A stretch of DNA of 64,000 nucleotides from Glandiceps talaboti (GCF_964340395.1 NC_135558.1:19738871-19802870); one strand, 5' to 3'; shown: positions 11,819-36,420, counted from the first letter of the stretch. Numbers and translations are program-made. The notes: generated by a model from the sequence alone, not told the origin.

Positions 11819-11819
<1 letters not shown>

Positions 11820-11902
<83 letters not shown>
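11820..11902. repeat. (TA)n microsatellite
   Basis: TA run with one TG interruption, followed by a TG/TC-rich tail to about 11960. Long 'YIYI' frames on both strands are artefacts of this run. Confidence 0.9.
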
Positions 11903-11904
<2 letters not shown>

Positions 11905-12192
11905 GTGTGTGTCGGTGTGTGTCTGTGTCTGTGTGTCTTATGTCTGTGTGTGTCTGTGCAAAAGTACATATTAGACATATTTCTCTAACACAAAATATTG
12001 TTAGGTCATTGGATACTGCGATACAACTCATTACGTGTTGCGCCGTACTAAATGCACTTGCACTCAAGATTCTTAATTTCGCTGATGATTAAATTGTGTA
12101 CCTATTAATTCAGAAAACGTTCCCATGATCCATTATAGTCATGTTTACCGTGTATTGTGCTTTAAATGTTTGTTTTAAAAGTTTTTTGTCAG

Positions 12193-12360
12193 ATCTGAGA
12201 CTACCTCTACATTGAGAATGACATTGTTTACATTTTTGGGGTGAATGATTTCATCACAATCAGAGGCTCAACGCTATGGTCGCCAGTTACTATAGTAACA
12301 AGGCGATGGTAAGAACAGTCCTCCATAAGATGGTGTTTTGCGAAATAAGTTCATTTGTCC
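12193..12360 (+). pseudogene. Second paraoxonase last-exon relic, upstream of the intact gene
   Basis: After an acceptor-like 'ttttttgtcag', plus-strand frames match the paraoxonase C-terminus in pieces: 'LRLPL', then 'DIVYIFGVNDFITIRGST', then 'MVASYYSNKAMVRTVLHKM' and 'FCEISSF'. The last two align with AACYYDNQLLVGTVLQKM and YCEIRAF of the intact gene. At least two single-base frame changes separate the pieces, so it is not translatable as it stands. It lies about 520 bp upstream of the intact gene on the same strand, which suggests a decayed tandem paralogue. I found no exon 8 or earlier exon for it. Confidence 0.65.
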
Positions 12361-12882
12361 AAAAGAATTTTTTCAGCATAGCAATTTTTGATATGATGCA
12401 TACGTAGTAGAAGGCTATATTATTGAAAAGTGTATATCATAAGTGCAACAGCAAGATATGGAATAACGAGCCAATATCATGTTTTTGAAAAAAAAAGTTG
12501 ATATTTATTTTTTTAAATCCATATAGTTAATTAACAAAGATAAAAGAGCTTCAAACACAATGATTTTGGTATCTATTCCAATGCACTGCTTAAAACGGCT
12601 CCAACATGTCCATTATCTTTCCTTTGTGGATTCTCTTATTTAGTTCATAATTTTTTGTTGTAAAAATTGTCTTTAGTCACGACATATTTGCATATAATTT
12701 GATAATAACCGTATGTTGCGACGTCGTAAACCACAGGCGCCTTTATGGCACCGTCCGAAACGTACCTGTCAAGATTATTATGTGTACTCCCCTTGCGAGA
12801 ATGGTATGTTCTTTGACCTTTTGACCGGACAGTGACGCCGATACTTACTCTGTCAACATTTGTTACGTTGTGCACTTACACG

Positions 12883-23383
<10,501 letters not shown>

Positions 23384-23809
23384 AATCATTGTTTTAACCA
23401 TGCATTCTGTAGTAAGCAAAACAAAACAATATTACAGGTTATTAAGTTTGAATCGCCCAGCATACTTCGTTTTGTACTCACCATGATTGTATCATTACTT
23501 TTATATCGTTTTTGATATGAAAATGCATTAAATTAAAAAAATAATCACTTGTCCATAGCTGAATCCCTTAATTTGAACAAATTCTTCATTTTGCTGTCGG
23601 TATACTAATTCCATTAAGCTACCTTAGAGTGGAGTTTCCCTTTATTTCACGCCTGTCTCTGATCTGTAGCAAAGTGCATATCAACACATATCAACACAGT
23701 CACACACATATATACACACACACGAACGAACGGACATACAGGCAGATGGACAGACACATACATACACGCATAACACACACACACGCACACAAACAAACAA
23801 ACACAGGTA

Positions 23810-24710
23810 CGTCATGCACAACCAGATTTAAAGTGAATGCCTCTCGTAAGGAAAAACATAGATTTCTGTGCTTATGCACACTGCTAGAATGCAAACTTCT
23901 AAACTATAGCTTTTATACATAATGTACTATTTAGGAAATTATATGAAACTATAAAATTTGAAACTTGCAGAGTTAACAAATTTCCTAATTATCAAAAAAT
24001 ATAATTATGCAAATTAACCATTAAGATTTTAAGTTACATCAACAAGCTTTAAACAACACACGCACATCTATACAAACAGGCTTTATAGGATATGTGTGCT
24101 TTGACATGGTTGGTATATGTGCCACATTATAGGGAATGTGAAGTGTGCATTCCAAAGATATAGCTTAATTGCTGAAGATCATCAATAATTTAAATTACCC
24201 ATTGAAAGTAAAAGCTACGTCAAGAACCCTCGTGTGCTCACCGTTATGTTTGACATATGTACAAAACTAGATGAAATTTGCAGTTTACATTCTTAAGACA
24301 AAGCCTAGTTAGTGAAAATCACTAGTTATGCAAATTACTTGTTTAAACTAAAAAGCTATGCTAACAATCTTTATTAGATAAGTGTGCTTTGTTATGGTTA
24401 ATTTGTGTGTATTTTCAACATACAGTTTAATTACCGAAAATCATGAATTTTTGAAATTAATCATTGAAACTACAAAGTTTATCAACATAATTCACAGGAC
24501 AAGTGCGTATTATCATATTTGATATATGTACCACATTATATGAAATTTAAAACTTGCATTCTTAAGATACAGTATAATTACCGAAAAGCATTAATTATTC
24601 AAATGTTTCTTGAAAACTTTGTTACGGTTAACGTTTGTACCAGATTATACTGAATTTGATACTTAATTATTCAAATTGCTCATTAAAAGTAACCACAAAA
24701 TGGCATATTA
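23810..24710 (+). repeat. Long AT-rich dispersed repeat, copy 2
   Basis: It is collinear with the copy at 3640-4450, from the 'aatgcctctcgtaagg' segment through the repeated 'gaaaatcat.aatta.gcaaatta' units. It lies about 430 bp beyond the paraoxonase stop. Confidence 0.6.
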
Positions 24711-27700
24711 CGACAATATGGTCAGCTTAGTGGTGTTATCATTGTGCACAGTTGTGCTTAAATAACGATGTACAATGAGTGAAGAGAATATATAATGAAA
24801 AAAAAATCATGTAACAAAATGCCAGCCCAAATCCTTTAAAAACAAAGTATCTTGGAACGAGCCTAAAAGGTAAGTTAATGTATTCTATTGTTTTGAAGAC
24901 ATTCGTGCGTTAGAGAGTCTGATAATTCGTCAGAAAGTAATATATGGCGAAAAACTTAAATGCTAGGATGGTCGAAGTACTTAGGACATATGAATATTTT
25001 TGAGGACGATGGTTCAAACTGAATCTATTTTAACAACTACGGTCATGAATGGTCAAGACAGTGAGAATCGAAAAAAAAAATGATGAGCCAACAGCCTGAT
25101 CCAGACACACTTTTTGAGTTGTTTGTATGCATGAGTATATATGGAAACAGAGTATTTCATTCCAAGAGTATACAGGCCATTATACATGTATATAGATAAG
25201 TATAATGAGTTCCAAATGATATTCCATTTACCCATGCATATTTGTTTGTTTGTAAAACAGTTCCTGGGCTCCCTATGATACAAAAAACTCCATGCAAGTG
25301 TCTTTCCCCATATTATCAGATGCGCGCTATCTTTGGAGACAGTGACCATTACAGTCAGAGCTAATTACCAAAATCAAGCCGATTCCTGCATATCACAGAC
25401 AAATTGCAGTGCTTACATATTGTCAATTTATTTAAATCATGTTTACAAGTAATAGGTGAAGTTGTACCCTGTTTGGGGGATCTTTGCTATGGGCCACAGT
25501 GCATCATGGGGGTCATCAGAAATTGTTATGCAATGATTGACCAATGAATATTCAGGACCCCAAGAGCTTATCACATATAAACGTGGTCTTTTTCTGAAAT
25601 TTTGCGTGCTGTAGGTGTTGTATGACTTCGAAATGACTCCAATACCCGAAGTTCATCAAAATGCCTTTATTTCCTGGATTCGTCGTCCCCCTCTTTTAAT
25701 CAATCAATCATAGCATATAAGCAAATTTTTCGATTGTTTCATTCATCTAAATCTTATTCATTACCGAATATAGCATCAAATAAACAAAATCATCCGATCC
25801 AAAAACATTTCCCAACATTATAGGCATATTTATGCAATATTCCAAGTAACAAACGAGCAATTCTTTTAACCATTATTATACAACGTCAGTGGGTGGAGGG
25901 TCTATGGATTAACTCATTCAACTAAACATACATTATGAAACTGAACATTCCCATCCTAGTCTTCTCACATAAATTCACATAACGCGATATTGAGTTTATC
26001 TTTATTATGCTTTATATCCATTTTATTTCACCAAAAAAGGGCCAACTATAGAAAAGTACATTTCTTTTATAGCTGAGATAATACACGGCACTTGAGCGAA
26101 TATTTTCAGGGATATTAGTTTGAAATAATTTAATGTATAATATTGACAACAAAATAGTTTCATCCTTAATCAATCTGATTGATTTCTTCGAATACATCCA
26201 TGGTGGTTTCCTCTAATCTCCCGGACTGTACTCTGGAACCATCACCTGCACTGTACTCTGGGAACCATCACCTGAACTTTACAAAGGGTCAGATATTCGG
26301 ATCGAGTCTTCATTTGAACAGTGACATAACGCCCTACCATTGGGTTTTGATTCATTAAAAGAGGAATAAATATGGCACACAAATAAAGGGAGACAGTCTT
26401 AAACAGTGTGGCTGTTACAAGTGTGGAAAAATGCTGAAGTTGAATCGGATATAATATAATGTATTACATATTTCATTGAAGGGGAGTTTATTTTACCAGA
26501 TCTAAAACATAAGAACATAACATAACACACTTAAATATATTATATATAATATCTAATAGCACAGTATTTACAATAAATGATATAATCGTGTAACATTTTT
26601 TATGTAAAAAAAAAGAACAGAAAACAGAAGTCAATTTTGTGAAATATGTGACCTAAGTTTTGTCTTGAAGGTATTTCATTTGTTTCTGTCTACTCTTTAA
26701 TGCAATGGGAGGGAATTCCAGTGTTTCACAGCAGCGTATTTAGGTTTGAATTGAATTGGCAAATAGTGTTGTTTACTTTCGGAAGTGGGTGGCTGATCTT
26801 TTTTTGATAGCTATGGGACAGATGATCAGGGGTGTAACAAGGCCAATAATAAATATACATGTATGAATTTATTTTTTTGTTCTTACATTTCTGAAGTTTA
26901 ATGAAAGAACGGGCGGAATGTTGGTGAAAGAATGAGCGGAATGAGAATAACAGTCAGAAAAGCTTATAAGCCGAACGATTTTCTTTTGGAAGAGTACGAG
27001 TGGTTCAAATGCGGGTAACATCCCCTCCCTCCAATGTCAATGCAGTAGTTTTGATGGAGGACACTTTGAAAGGTACATTCAAATATTTATACTTAATATG
27101 AGGAAAGAAGAACACCATACGTTGATGACAAAACCCATGAACAATTTGAATTTTACCGACAATGTCTAGGAAGTCAAAGTCATGGACACGGATGAATATA
27201 TTCATATAACAATAACAGCACGTGGCTATCACAAAACAAAGACAGACGAGAAGAAAATGTAGAAAGAAAAGTAAACCAACTGATATAAGGATGTATGAGA
27301 ACCAGACGTATCAATTGAGAAATACTAAACAACACGAAACTAAAGTACACAAAACCTGGTAAAAAATGAAGTATACAGCCACAAAAAGTATGTTCACTTA
27401 TAGGTGATTAAATATTGTTCGGGATGTACGATATTACGAGTAAGTTATTGTATCTAACAAAACATTTAAAAAAAAAAATACGTCAGGCGCAGCTAAGGTT
27501 TTTGAGAAATGGTTTGATACTGTGAGTTCTTCATACCTTAAAGACGTCGCGGAAATACCTTGTACGTCACCAAATGTACTATCAGCACCAGCAAATTACT
27601 CTGTTTAATGCAATCAGCGCTGATATCACTAATATCATTATACCAGAGAATGGTTTAATCTGGATTTTATGTAAGTCATTCACAAACTTAAATTAAAGAA

Positions 27701-28041
27701 CTGGTGAAGTAAGGTAATGCAGTAGAAATGTCTTACTAGGTTGGGTCACAGCATGAAGTCTGAGTCTAATAAATATGCCCAGAGATTGACAATGTATACA
27801 TTGATTTCTCATCCAGTCCAATTGCCATTTGATGTCTTGTGTTTACACACATTGTCATATTGATCCTATTCTCATCTATTGGAACGTTTGTTGTGATGAT
27901 TTGTTTAGATTCGTATGTGTTCATGTGTTCAAAACCAAGCTCTCAGCCAAGATTTAAGCTTGTCACTTTACCTCCTACGGATAATATTGACCACTAATTA
28001 ACAAATACAATACCCCTTTATACGTAACTGACCAATTATTA

Positions 28042-28044
<3 letters not shown>
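24711..28044. other. Gene-free stretch
   Basis: No gene is recognised. A segment at about 25380-25560 with 'ggatctttgctatggg' and 'gtgcatcatgggg' recurs in diverged form at about 41660-41700, so it belongs to a dispersed repeat. A 26-bp direct duplication ('ctgtactctgg.aaccatcacctg') lies near 26225-26275. Confidence 0.5.

Positions 28045-28101
<57 letters not shown>
28045..28101. repeat. (TA)n microsatellite
   Basis: Pure TA run in intergenic sequence. Confidence 0.95.
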
Positions 28102-28104
<3 letters not shown>

Positions 28105-28706
28105 AACTTGATGAAAATGTATAGTTAATGTTTATAGTTACTATCTTTATATATCAGCCACCAAAACAATAGTTAAACTATAAGAATGCTTTAATTCACT
28201 TTAAAATTGATAAACATAACCGTAAAAAATGACAATTGCATGAACCTCATATAAGCTACAGACATTGCCATTAACTAAAACTTTGACACGTGAGATTTTA
28301 AACCACGCGTCAACGCAATGGCTCATATAAGGGGCAGAGAACAGTTAGCCGGATGTAACTGACTGCCTACCATAGGAACAAAACGCATTTGATTAATTCT
28401 AATATTCCAGTATGCGATATTCTGATCTACCATGTATTCCAGAATTGTTAATTTTAGTGATATATTTCTTATTTGGTGTATTTCTTTTACATTCGTTAAC
28501 AACATGCATTTGGTAACATCAATGTACTCATCAAATCGTATTACAATTTCAAAGGTACATTTCTACGAGATTGCAACAATTCGAATTGGAGCATGCAGTC
28601 CTAGGATATCGTTACTTATCGAAAATATAATTATGTCATCGGATCATTACAATAAAAAGTTAATGTGCTATTTTAGACGATGTCCGTTCAGAGAAAATAA
28701 TGAGGC

Positions 28707-28711
28707 AGACT

Positions 28712-28777
<66 letters not shown>

Positions 28778-28781
28778 TAAA
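28707..28781. repeat. (GACA)n microsatellite
   Basis: GACA array with one CAAA interruption, followed by GGCA and CA units. Confidence 0.95.
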
Positions 28782-28799
28782 CAGGTAGGCAGGCAGACA

Positions 28800-31460
28800 C
28801 ACACATACACACACACGACAGAATCACAATTATACCCCTATCTTAGGCCATGGCTATAAGCACGCGAAGTGATATTTCCCTGTCCATTTTGATGCTGCCC
28901 TCGTCGATCATCAACACTACACCATCCACATATCAGGCAATAAACCGTTTTGTAACATGCCTACTACATTTTCTGTGTTGTGATTCGTCAATACGTGGTC
29001 ACGTGGTATGTAGAGGTTTTGCGCTGTTGACTGCAAATGACGTTTACTTGTCAACAGTTCTAGTGATGGCAACAGCAACAGCACTAGCAACTGTTGACTG
29101 ATGACGTCATACGTTGATGCGTACATGTTTTCACAACAATCGAACATGGCGTCTTCTGTATGTTGGCTCCGGGAGTCACATGACCATAGAAACTGAATCT
29201 TTTTTTTTTACAGATTTTTGAAGACAGATATGATAGCACCCTTGTGCCAGAATAGAATTCGGAATGAACACATTTGGTAATTAAGAGAAGTACGGTTTTC
29301 CATATTCCGGTGTGGTTTTCTGAATTATCGTCACTGTCGTCAGGTGTCAGAGCTAAAATGACGTTGCCTTGATGTTTCACTCATGCAACATGACATTTAA
29401 TACACATCCTTAGACAACTTCTAATGTAAAAGAAGCAATTACACAGGTGCCGTGCACAGTAGGGATGTAGAAGTAGTGAAGTTGAAATGTTGATAAACAA
29501 TTGCAGCCATTAAAATTATCAACTCTATGTAATGTTTTCATCAGAAGCCTGTTTTACTGCACTGTGATAGAATAGCAAGACTTATCAGTGTTCAATATGA
29601 CTGGGCAAAGGATTGTGCTGTACAGTGTTTATTGTGTCTCTGTTATTGTTAGTCTAAAGTTGAAATATGTCTATGTCAGTGTCAAAAACGTAATCATGTC
29701 CCATGAGTGAAACACCATGCCTACATCATTTTAGCTATATTGCCATATGGAACAGTAAATGTGTTGATAGAGTGAGAATGTAATAGGTGTGTTACAAAAC
29801 ACATATTGCCTGATCGTACAAGTGTAACATCCATCATGCGTCAGTTTTCTTCGGGACTGTGTGTCACCGGTCACCCCAACAATGACTCTTTCTCTCGAGG
29901 CTTCACCCTCGGGGAAACAGTCTGTGTTGGAGTGACCCACAGTCCCACAAGGAACCAGACGTTTGCTGTTGCCCTCGCGATCAGTCATCATGACATTGCG
30001 TATAATATTGCCCCCTACTATCATGTGCTATTACCGTGAGATACAGTTGGCGCTGCCTCTACTCGAATCACTCGGATAATAATTATCAAATGTTCTATTA
30101 CTTGAAATGATAACATCGTTCTATAGAGGATTCCAGCTTAGAACCAGCAAATGATAGAGAACTAATTATCAGTGTTTGTTTCAAGAATATAAATACTACA
30201 TACGAGGGGAAAGGGAATACAAAAAAATCTATACATTTACCTTCTTACCAAAGATAATGATATGGAAAAGATCCACTAATATTACAATCTACTTCAACAA
30301 GCTAACCAGGACACATGTAATTTGTCATTATCAACATATGTACGGAACTAGATGACATGTGAAGCTTGTAATCTAATCATGCTAATTACCTAATCAGAGA
30401 ACATAATTGTTTATACATATTACTCATTAACTGTTGAAATACACACCAAGTTTCAAGTTCCAAATTTAATAAGACACATGCTTCGTGTTCATAAATCTAT
30501 TCTACATGTTAAATGAAATTTGAAGCATGTATTAAGATATGGTTAAGTACTGCAATTCATTAATTATGAAAATGATTCATTAAAGGGAAATAAATGTAGG
30601 CTTATTTTAATTTAGTTGCATTATGTATACTAAGGGGGTAGATAAGTTCATATTTTAAAAAGAAAAACCTGCTTTGAGCAAACCTGTAAAATAGAATTAT
30701 AAGTATAAGGCAACTATATGAGTAGAAAGAAGTCCACAGTACGTACACTGGGCGGGGCACGGGAAGCAATCAGACAAACCGAGGAACGAACAATAAAACA
30801 CACAAACCATGAAGTGTGCTGACACGCTCACGGACAATTGCTAAATCATTTTCGAGTTTATTCCATTTACACCATTTAAGTAATTGAATTAAATATTTAA
30901 ACAAAAACTGTGCTTTAAGCTTGGGGTTATAGCAAAATAGTCGGATAAATACGTAACAAGTCTGGAGCTTGGGGATTGGCTGATGCCATATAGGAACTGG
31001 GAAAAACTAAGAAAATTGGAACAATATTAAAAAAAGAAGAAAAAAGGATAAAGGTTATAACAAACGTTAAAGGTAATGACATTTTTTGTTTAAATCTCCC
31101 AAAGGACTGATGCTTGTCTATAGTAAAGGGTACATTTCCAAACCCGTGAATATAGCGAATTTGCATTGCCAGGCTGGGCAGTTGGTAAGGCTAATGAAAA
31201 ATAAATGAGCAAGATCAAAAAGAATTTTGTTTTGATTTATTTTATTTGTCCACAAATGACGAAAGCACATTCACTCTAGATAAAGTAATATTAAAATAAG
31301 TAAGAACAACAGACAAGAAAAGTACGCAGTTCAGAAATGATTATGAAATTCACGACACAATGACCACTTGTATGTGCAATTTACATAAAGAACAGAATGA
31401 CCCCATATTTCCAATGTCCAAAATAAAAACGAATGCCCTCCCCCACATCAATACACCCCC
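28800..31460. other. Gene-free stretch with promoter-like motifs
   Basis: No gene is recognised. A palindromic TGACGTCA at about 29102 and an AACATGGCGTC motif at about 29143 are of the kind found in CpG-type promoters, but no coding exon follows. An imperfect inverted repeat is at 29853-29955 and a degenerate copy of the AT-rich dispersed repeat at about 30290-30590. Confidence 0.4.
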
Positions 31461-31461
31461 C

Positions 31462-31462
31462 T

Positions 31463-31493
<31 letters not shown>
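31462..31493. repeat. (CA)n microsatellite
   Basis: Short pure CA run. Confidence 0.9.
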
Positions 31494-31497
<4 letters not shown>

Positions 31498-34310
31498 TCT
31501 ATAAGTGTCCTTTGTGACAACACCCTTTGTTAACGTCACACAGAAACACAAAATGTGTTTTTAATAAAACTCTCCAATGGTTTATGACAGGAAATACCCA
31601 TATGTGTTGGTAGGACCTGTCTTTCTACAAATACAATAATATTACAATATTGTATATTGTTGAAGGTACTGCATGTTTAGAGTCCATTGTTCATTTGTAC
31701 TGTCTGTAAAGTTATTTGTATCGAAGAGTATTATATATTTATATATAACCATTTTCGCTTTTCTTTTAACATCTGCTAAATACCTAGCATATACCCCCCA
31801 GATCAAAACAAGTCTATCATAATGCTACAAAGAAAATGCAATTCCAGCCTTTAAAAAAAAAATTCTAGTCAGAAGAGTACTCTGACCAGCTGAAATAAAT
31901 CATCATCTGGAAGATTCAATTAACGTCCTAGTATGTATCTTTCTATTCCTCGGCAGGTGAGAAGGAAACTCATTAACCTTTAACCTTTCAACATTCACCC
32001 TGCCTGAAGTCGCCAACTTAGCAATCGGTTAACTGAATTAGACTGTAATGATTCTTTATATGTATGGTAACTCAGTTTGCATGGTTAAAATGAATTATCG
32101 ACGGTTTTTGCTATTCCTTGACTCATTTTGTGGCATACACATATATTTGAGTGAGTATACGTTGTAGTATGCATATTGCTGTGCGGATTTGGTGAAGTGA
32201 CCAGAGCTGGATAATATGTATTTTGAATGAAGTGGATAGTTATACATTATACAAACCTATATATCCAAAGCACAAGAGGTGAGATACTTTCAAGTTTAAC
32301 GTTAATGATCATTGCTACGAAATATACATATTAGATGCAAACTGAATGCCTTCAATATGAGCAAACCATTTGCACTTGATATGGCAATCAAACATTTATG
32401 TAAATTGGGAAATTAATTTAAAAAATATATATTTTAAAAGTGAAGCTTGCATACTTTGGATACTAAATATTGCCTTATAACCAAAAAATCAATAATTATG
32501 CAAATTAATCATTACAATTATAAGCTACACCTACAAGCTTTATAGGAGATGTGTAAGTTGTTATATGGAGTTTGAAATTTATATAGCCTAATGACTAAAA
32601 AATATCAATCAAACCTCAGCTAGCTGGCTCTGATTATGCAAATCACTCATTCCTATATCCCTATGATGTTTACCAAAACCTATCTTTACAATTAGCATAC
32701 GGATAATGTGTACCAAGTGCAATTGACGCAGTAGTTTGGGAGATAATAGAGAGGTTTAGATGCGCGTATTTACGTGTGTTCTATACTTGTAGCGTCATAG
32801 TCACGTGATTCGAAGCAACTTAGGCGTTCTGTATTAGACGACGCTACGTCAAAATGGCGGTGTATACGTCACTGTAAATACGTGTTCAGTTTTTTTGTCA
32901 TTTTCGTCTATTAAATGTCGTATTTTTATATCAAAGTTCTGAAGCATAACTTTAAACTAATTGTTTGGTGTTTGATTTGGGTAGTTGCAGGAAAAATGGC
33001 AAAAAATATGGACAAATTTAGAAATAAAAGACATGTGTCTGGCCTTCTGGACAGAAGATGTCAACGCGAGCGTTTACATTCCACTGTTTCTCACGTTTGT
33101 GTTAAGAACGCATAACTAAACACAATTTTGTACGCGTCATTACTTGTATGCCTGCACGATAATGCTCACGTAGGCGTACGCGTTCTAACGTGTATCTAAA
33201 CTTCTCTATTGTGTCCACAAACGGACGGACAGACACCCAGACAAACGGACAGAGAGGCAGACAGGCTGAGAGATAAAGGATCCTAGGAGTCCAGTGCAAA
33301 AGTAAAGAGTAAAACAGTCCTGATCAATAATTACAAACCCGATGTTTCAAATTAGTAATCTTTTACAAAGGATGAGGCAAAATAGATGTGTATTCAAAAC
33401 CTGACAAATACCTGTCACTTAATATATAGTAAGTTGAAATAAGCTGTAAAGTACCCAACAAATATAATATAAGAATCACGAGCAGCAAAAGTCACCCCCC
33501 CCCCCGAGAAGAATCCTTAATGCTGTTAGATGGTAGGGAATGACTTAAATAATTTATTCATTCCATTGGTTCCTAAGTCTTGAGTTCATCCTCCTTCAAC
33601 CTCAATTGATCTTCATTACCGGAAACCTTACATTTACATGAAATAGACATATCTGATATACTCTGATCAATGGTAATACATTATACAGATATATATGCAT
33701 GATAGTGCCTGTTCTTTTGTCTGAAGTGTTAATAGGGAAATGTCGTACACTGTGATCGCCAAGACGACGTACAGTCGAACATATATATTGAAAACCGTAT
33801 CTCTGACATAAGAATTTTGTAATATATCTAATTGATAAGTATGGAGTATATGGATAAATTCAACCCAAGTATGGTCTCCGAGTCCATACATATACTACTT
33901 CAGCTATGATTGAGGAACGGTCATACTGCAGGCCACGACCGCGGTGACTTCCCGTGAAACAAAACTACTGCCTTGACAACAGTACCCACCTATGGATAAT
34001 TAAATACCCCTAATAATCGCCTGTACACCGTGATAAAAAACACGGGTCCCCAACAAGTCGATGAGACCAACTTCTGTTCAGTACGAATGCAAGCCAGACA
34101 TGTGACAATACAACACAACAACGAAAACTATAAAACATTTACAAGTCACTCTCATATAGACAACAAAATTAGGCCGGCTGCATTTTTTGTCTCGCCAAGG
34201 TAGTCAAAAGCCTACACCACAAAACCATTGAACTTAAGTTTAGTAGCAATCAAAGTCTGGGACGGGAAACATATAGGCAATTGAAACATTATGTTTGGTT
34301 CGAATTATTA
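31494..34310. other. Gene-free stretch
   Basis: No gene is recognised. It holds a degenerate dispersed-repeat copy at about 32330-32720 and, at about 32820-32880, paired TACGTCA sites around AAAATGGCGG that look promoter-like. A weak inverted pair (GTTTAGAT near 32755 and its complement near 33200) may mark an old small element. Confidence 0.4.
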
Positions 34311-34319
34311 TTTTTTGAG

Positions 34320-34715
34320 TCAATACATTAAAGTATCATTAGAGGCATTTTGATATCGACTTGTAACGGTAGTTGAGCTCCTAGTTTTATCGAGGTCCGA
34401 TTCGGCAATAGAATTCGTGATCAACTTGAACCCGATATACTCACTAAAATCACTAGCATTTTCACTATTGTTGCCAATATTGTATGACACGTCACCTACA
34501 TAAATAGCCAAATCAATATATCGCACATGATATGGTACAATCATTTTTGAAAGAAGATTCATCACTCTCAGATAAATTTTGACGAGCAACTGGCATGAAA
34601 CCGTCCCCTCTATGATATCAAAAACAAACAAAAGGGGAACAATAGACAGTGTAACTGTAAATGCATGGCTGTTCGGGTCGCCGCTGATCGCCAGTTTCAA
34701 CTCTGTTTTTCTCAC
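34320..34715 (-). CDS. Unassigned coding fragment, extracellular-type (possibly integrin-alpha-like)
   Basis: A 131-codon minus-strand frame stands out in a region without other long frames. From about residue 4 it reads ELKLAISGDPNSHAFTVTLS, later EGTVSCQLL, YHVRYIDLAIYVGD and potential N-glycosylation sites (NNSE, NASD, NASN, NDT). The pattern of beta-strand-like segments around a single Cys, then 'sites in N-x-S/T', loosely resembles the leg domains of integrin alpha chains. A possible AG acceptor lies just before ELKL, which would make it one exon of a larger gene. No neighbouring exon was found, so it may be a relic. The integrin suggestion is weak inference. Confidence 0.25.
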   Translation of the reverse strand: MRKTELKLAISGDPNSHAFTVTLSIVPLLFVFDIIEGTVSCQLLVKIYLRVMNLLSKMIVPYHVRYIDLAIYVGDVSYNIGNNSENASDFSEYIGFKLITNSIAESDLDKTRSSTTVTSRYQNASNDTLMY

Positions 34716-35765
34716 TTATCATGCAATTGTGAATAGTTAGCCTTGCATGTACTAGTTAAAAGACATATATTAAAAGAACTTTTTTTCAAGGTTGTGGTAT
34801 AGGGCGGGAGGGAATAGTTAGATGACAAATGTTGGCTTACTTACCAGTGCCAGTACTTCTCCACTCTGCAGAACTCTATCAGAATATAGCGAATTTGGGA
34901 ATACTTAAAGAGTGTACACTTCCCAACATTCACCTTGCTTCATTAGCATATTATATGGCCGATTCATCATGTACCATTGGATAGCTGTCATAGAAGAACG
35001 CCTATCGATTTACGTCTAGTCAATATCTATTTGTTATCATCCAACTTGATAGAATGGAATAAAGCCTCTCCTACTTCACAAAATTAATTTGTTTCTACTA
35101 AAACAAGGGATTCATTATATTATTATTACTTTTTTCATCTAAGTAAAGCACTCACCATGGGAGAGAAAAGAAAGATTAGAACAGCGCGATTTGTGAATTT
35201 CTCTCTGCCGGAATAAAACCTAAATATCAGTTCTCATACCACCACTTTTTACTCCATCATACCACCACTTTTTACTCCAGTGTTCATTGTTTTGCTTCAG
35301 TACCAGTTTTTATTTCATTTTTCCTTTCATCATAAATATCAGAGGGCCATTTCAAACTGCTGCTTTGAAAGAACTACTATAATTCATTTCGGTTATCAAA
35401 AAAGAATACTAAAACTATTGTCTACGGCAGGTTACGAGTTTGAAAACGTTTTGATTTTATGGTAATTGTTTTGTAGAAGGGGCAGAAATGATAGTCGTAT
35501 TTGTTATCTCCTTTCAAATTTGTTATTTTTCTGATGTGTTCAGCGGGGACAGACTTTAGTCATTCAATAATTTATCTTCAAGCGTGGATTTAGAAAATAG
35601 TGGTGAGCATATTTTACTGTGTCGTTTGTACCTTTACATTCTGTCATGCCACCAGACAAACTCTTTTCGTCTATATATATTTATCTAATGTCTATCTCTA
35701 ATAAATTATCTCTTTGTTTATCTGTATATCCTTCTAACTCTGTCAATCTGTATCTGGCTTTGTTT

Positions 35766-35976
<211 letters not shown>

Positions 35977-36239
35977 TCTGTGTAACAGATAATTTCGTTT
36001 GAATCTCAAGGACCTTGAAAGGTTTCTTCCACCAATCAGCACGTTTTTTTTCAAAATCGGTCGGAGAGACGGCGCCGCCATCGACGGGCCGTACCGTCAA
36101 CACGATCCATCTCTGTACATTTCGTTGGTTGTTTTTTCCCAATTTCTCCAGTGTACATATCTGTCAATGTAAAACTCTTCCTGATTGGCTACTTAAAAGC
36201 GGGAGATTCAAATTAGATGTTCTATTACACTCTCAGATG

Positions 36240-36420
36240 TCGGAAGATGGCAATCACCCAGAACCTGTACATGTGTTGCAACCTGTGTTTAACCGAAAAA
36301 CTAACTATTATTAAAGCAGACAAAAGCTCCACACTAAACAAAAGAACTGAGTTGATATCCAAATGCCGACACGAGAATAAGTTTTATTTGTCCAACTTCA
36401 ATAGAGCATCTATCACCTAA
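36240..36420 (+). pseudogene. Retroelement C-terminal Cys/His fragment
   Basis: The plus-strand frame contains [13 protein letters not shown] followed by [20 protein letters not shown]. This 'CNLCL.EK ... [13 protein letters not shown]' arrangement is a recurrent C-terminal motif of reverse-transcriptase-bearing elements of the Penelope/DIRS sort. No reverse transcriptase core is recognisable upstream, where the CT microsatellite lies. The downstream sequence up to 36670 is probably its 3' untranslated region. Family placement is from memory of the motif and uncertain. Confidence 0.4.
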
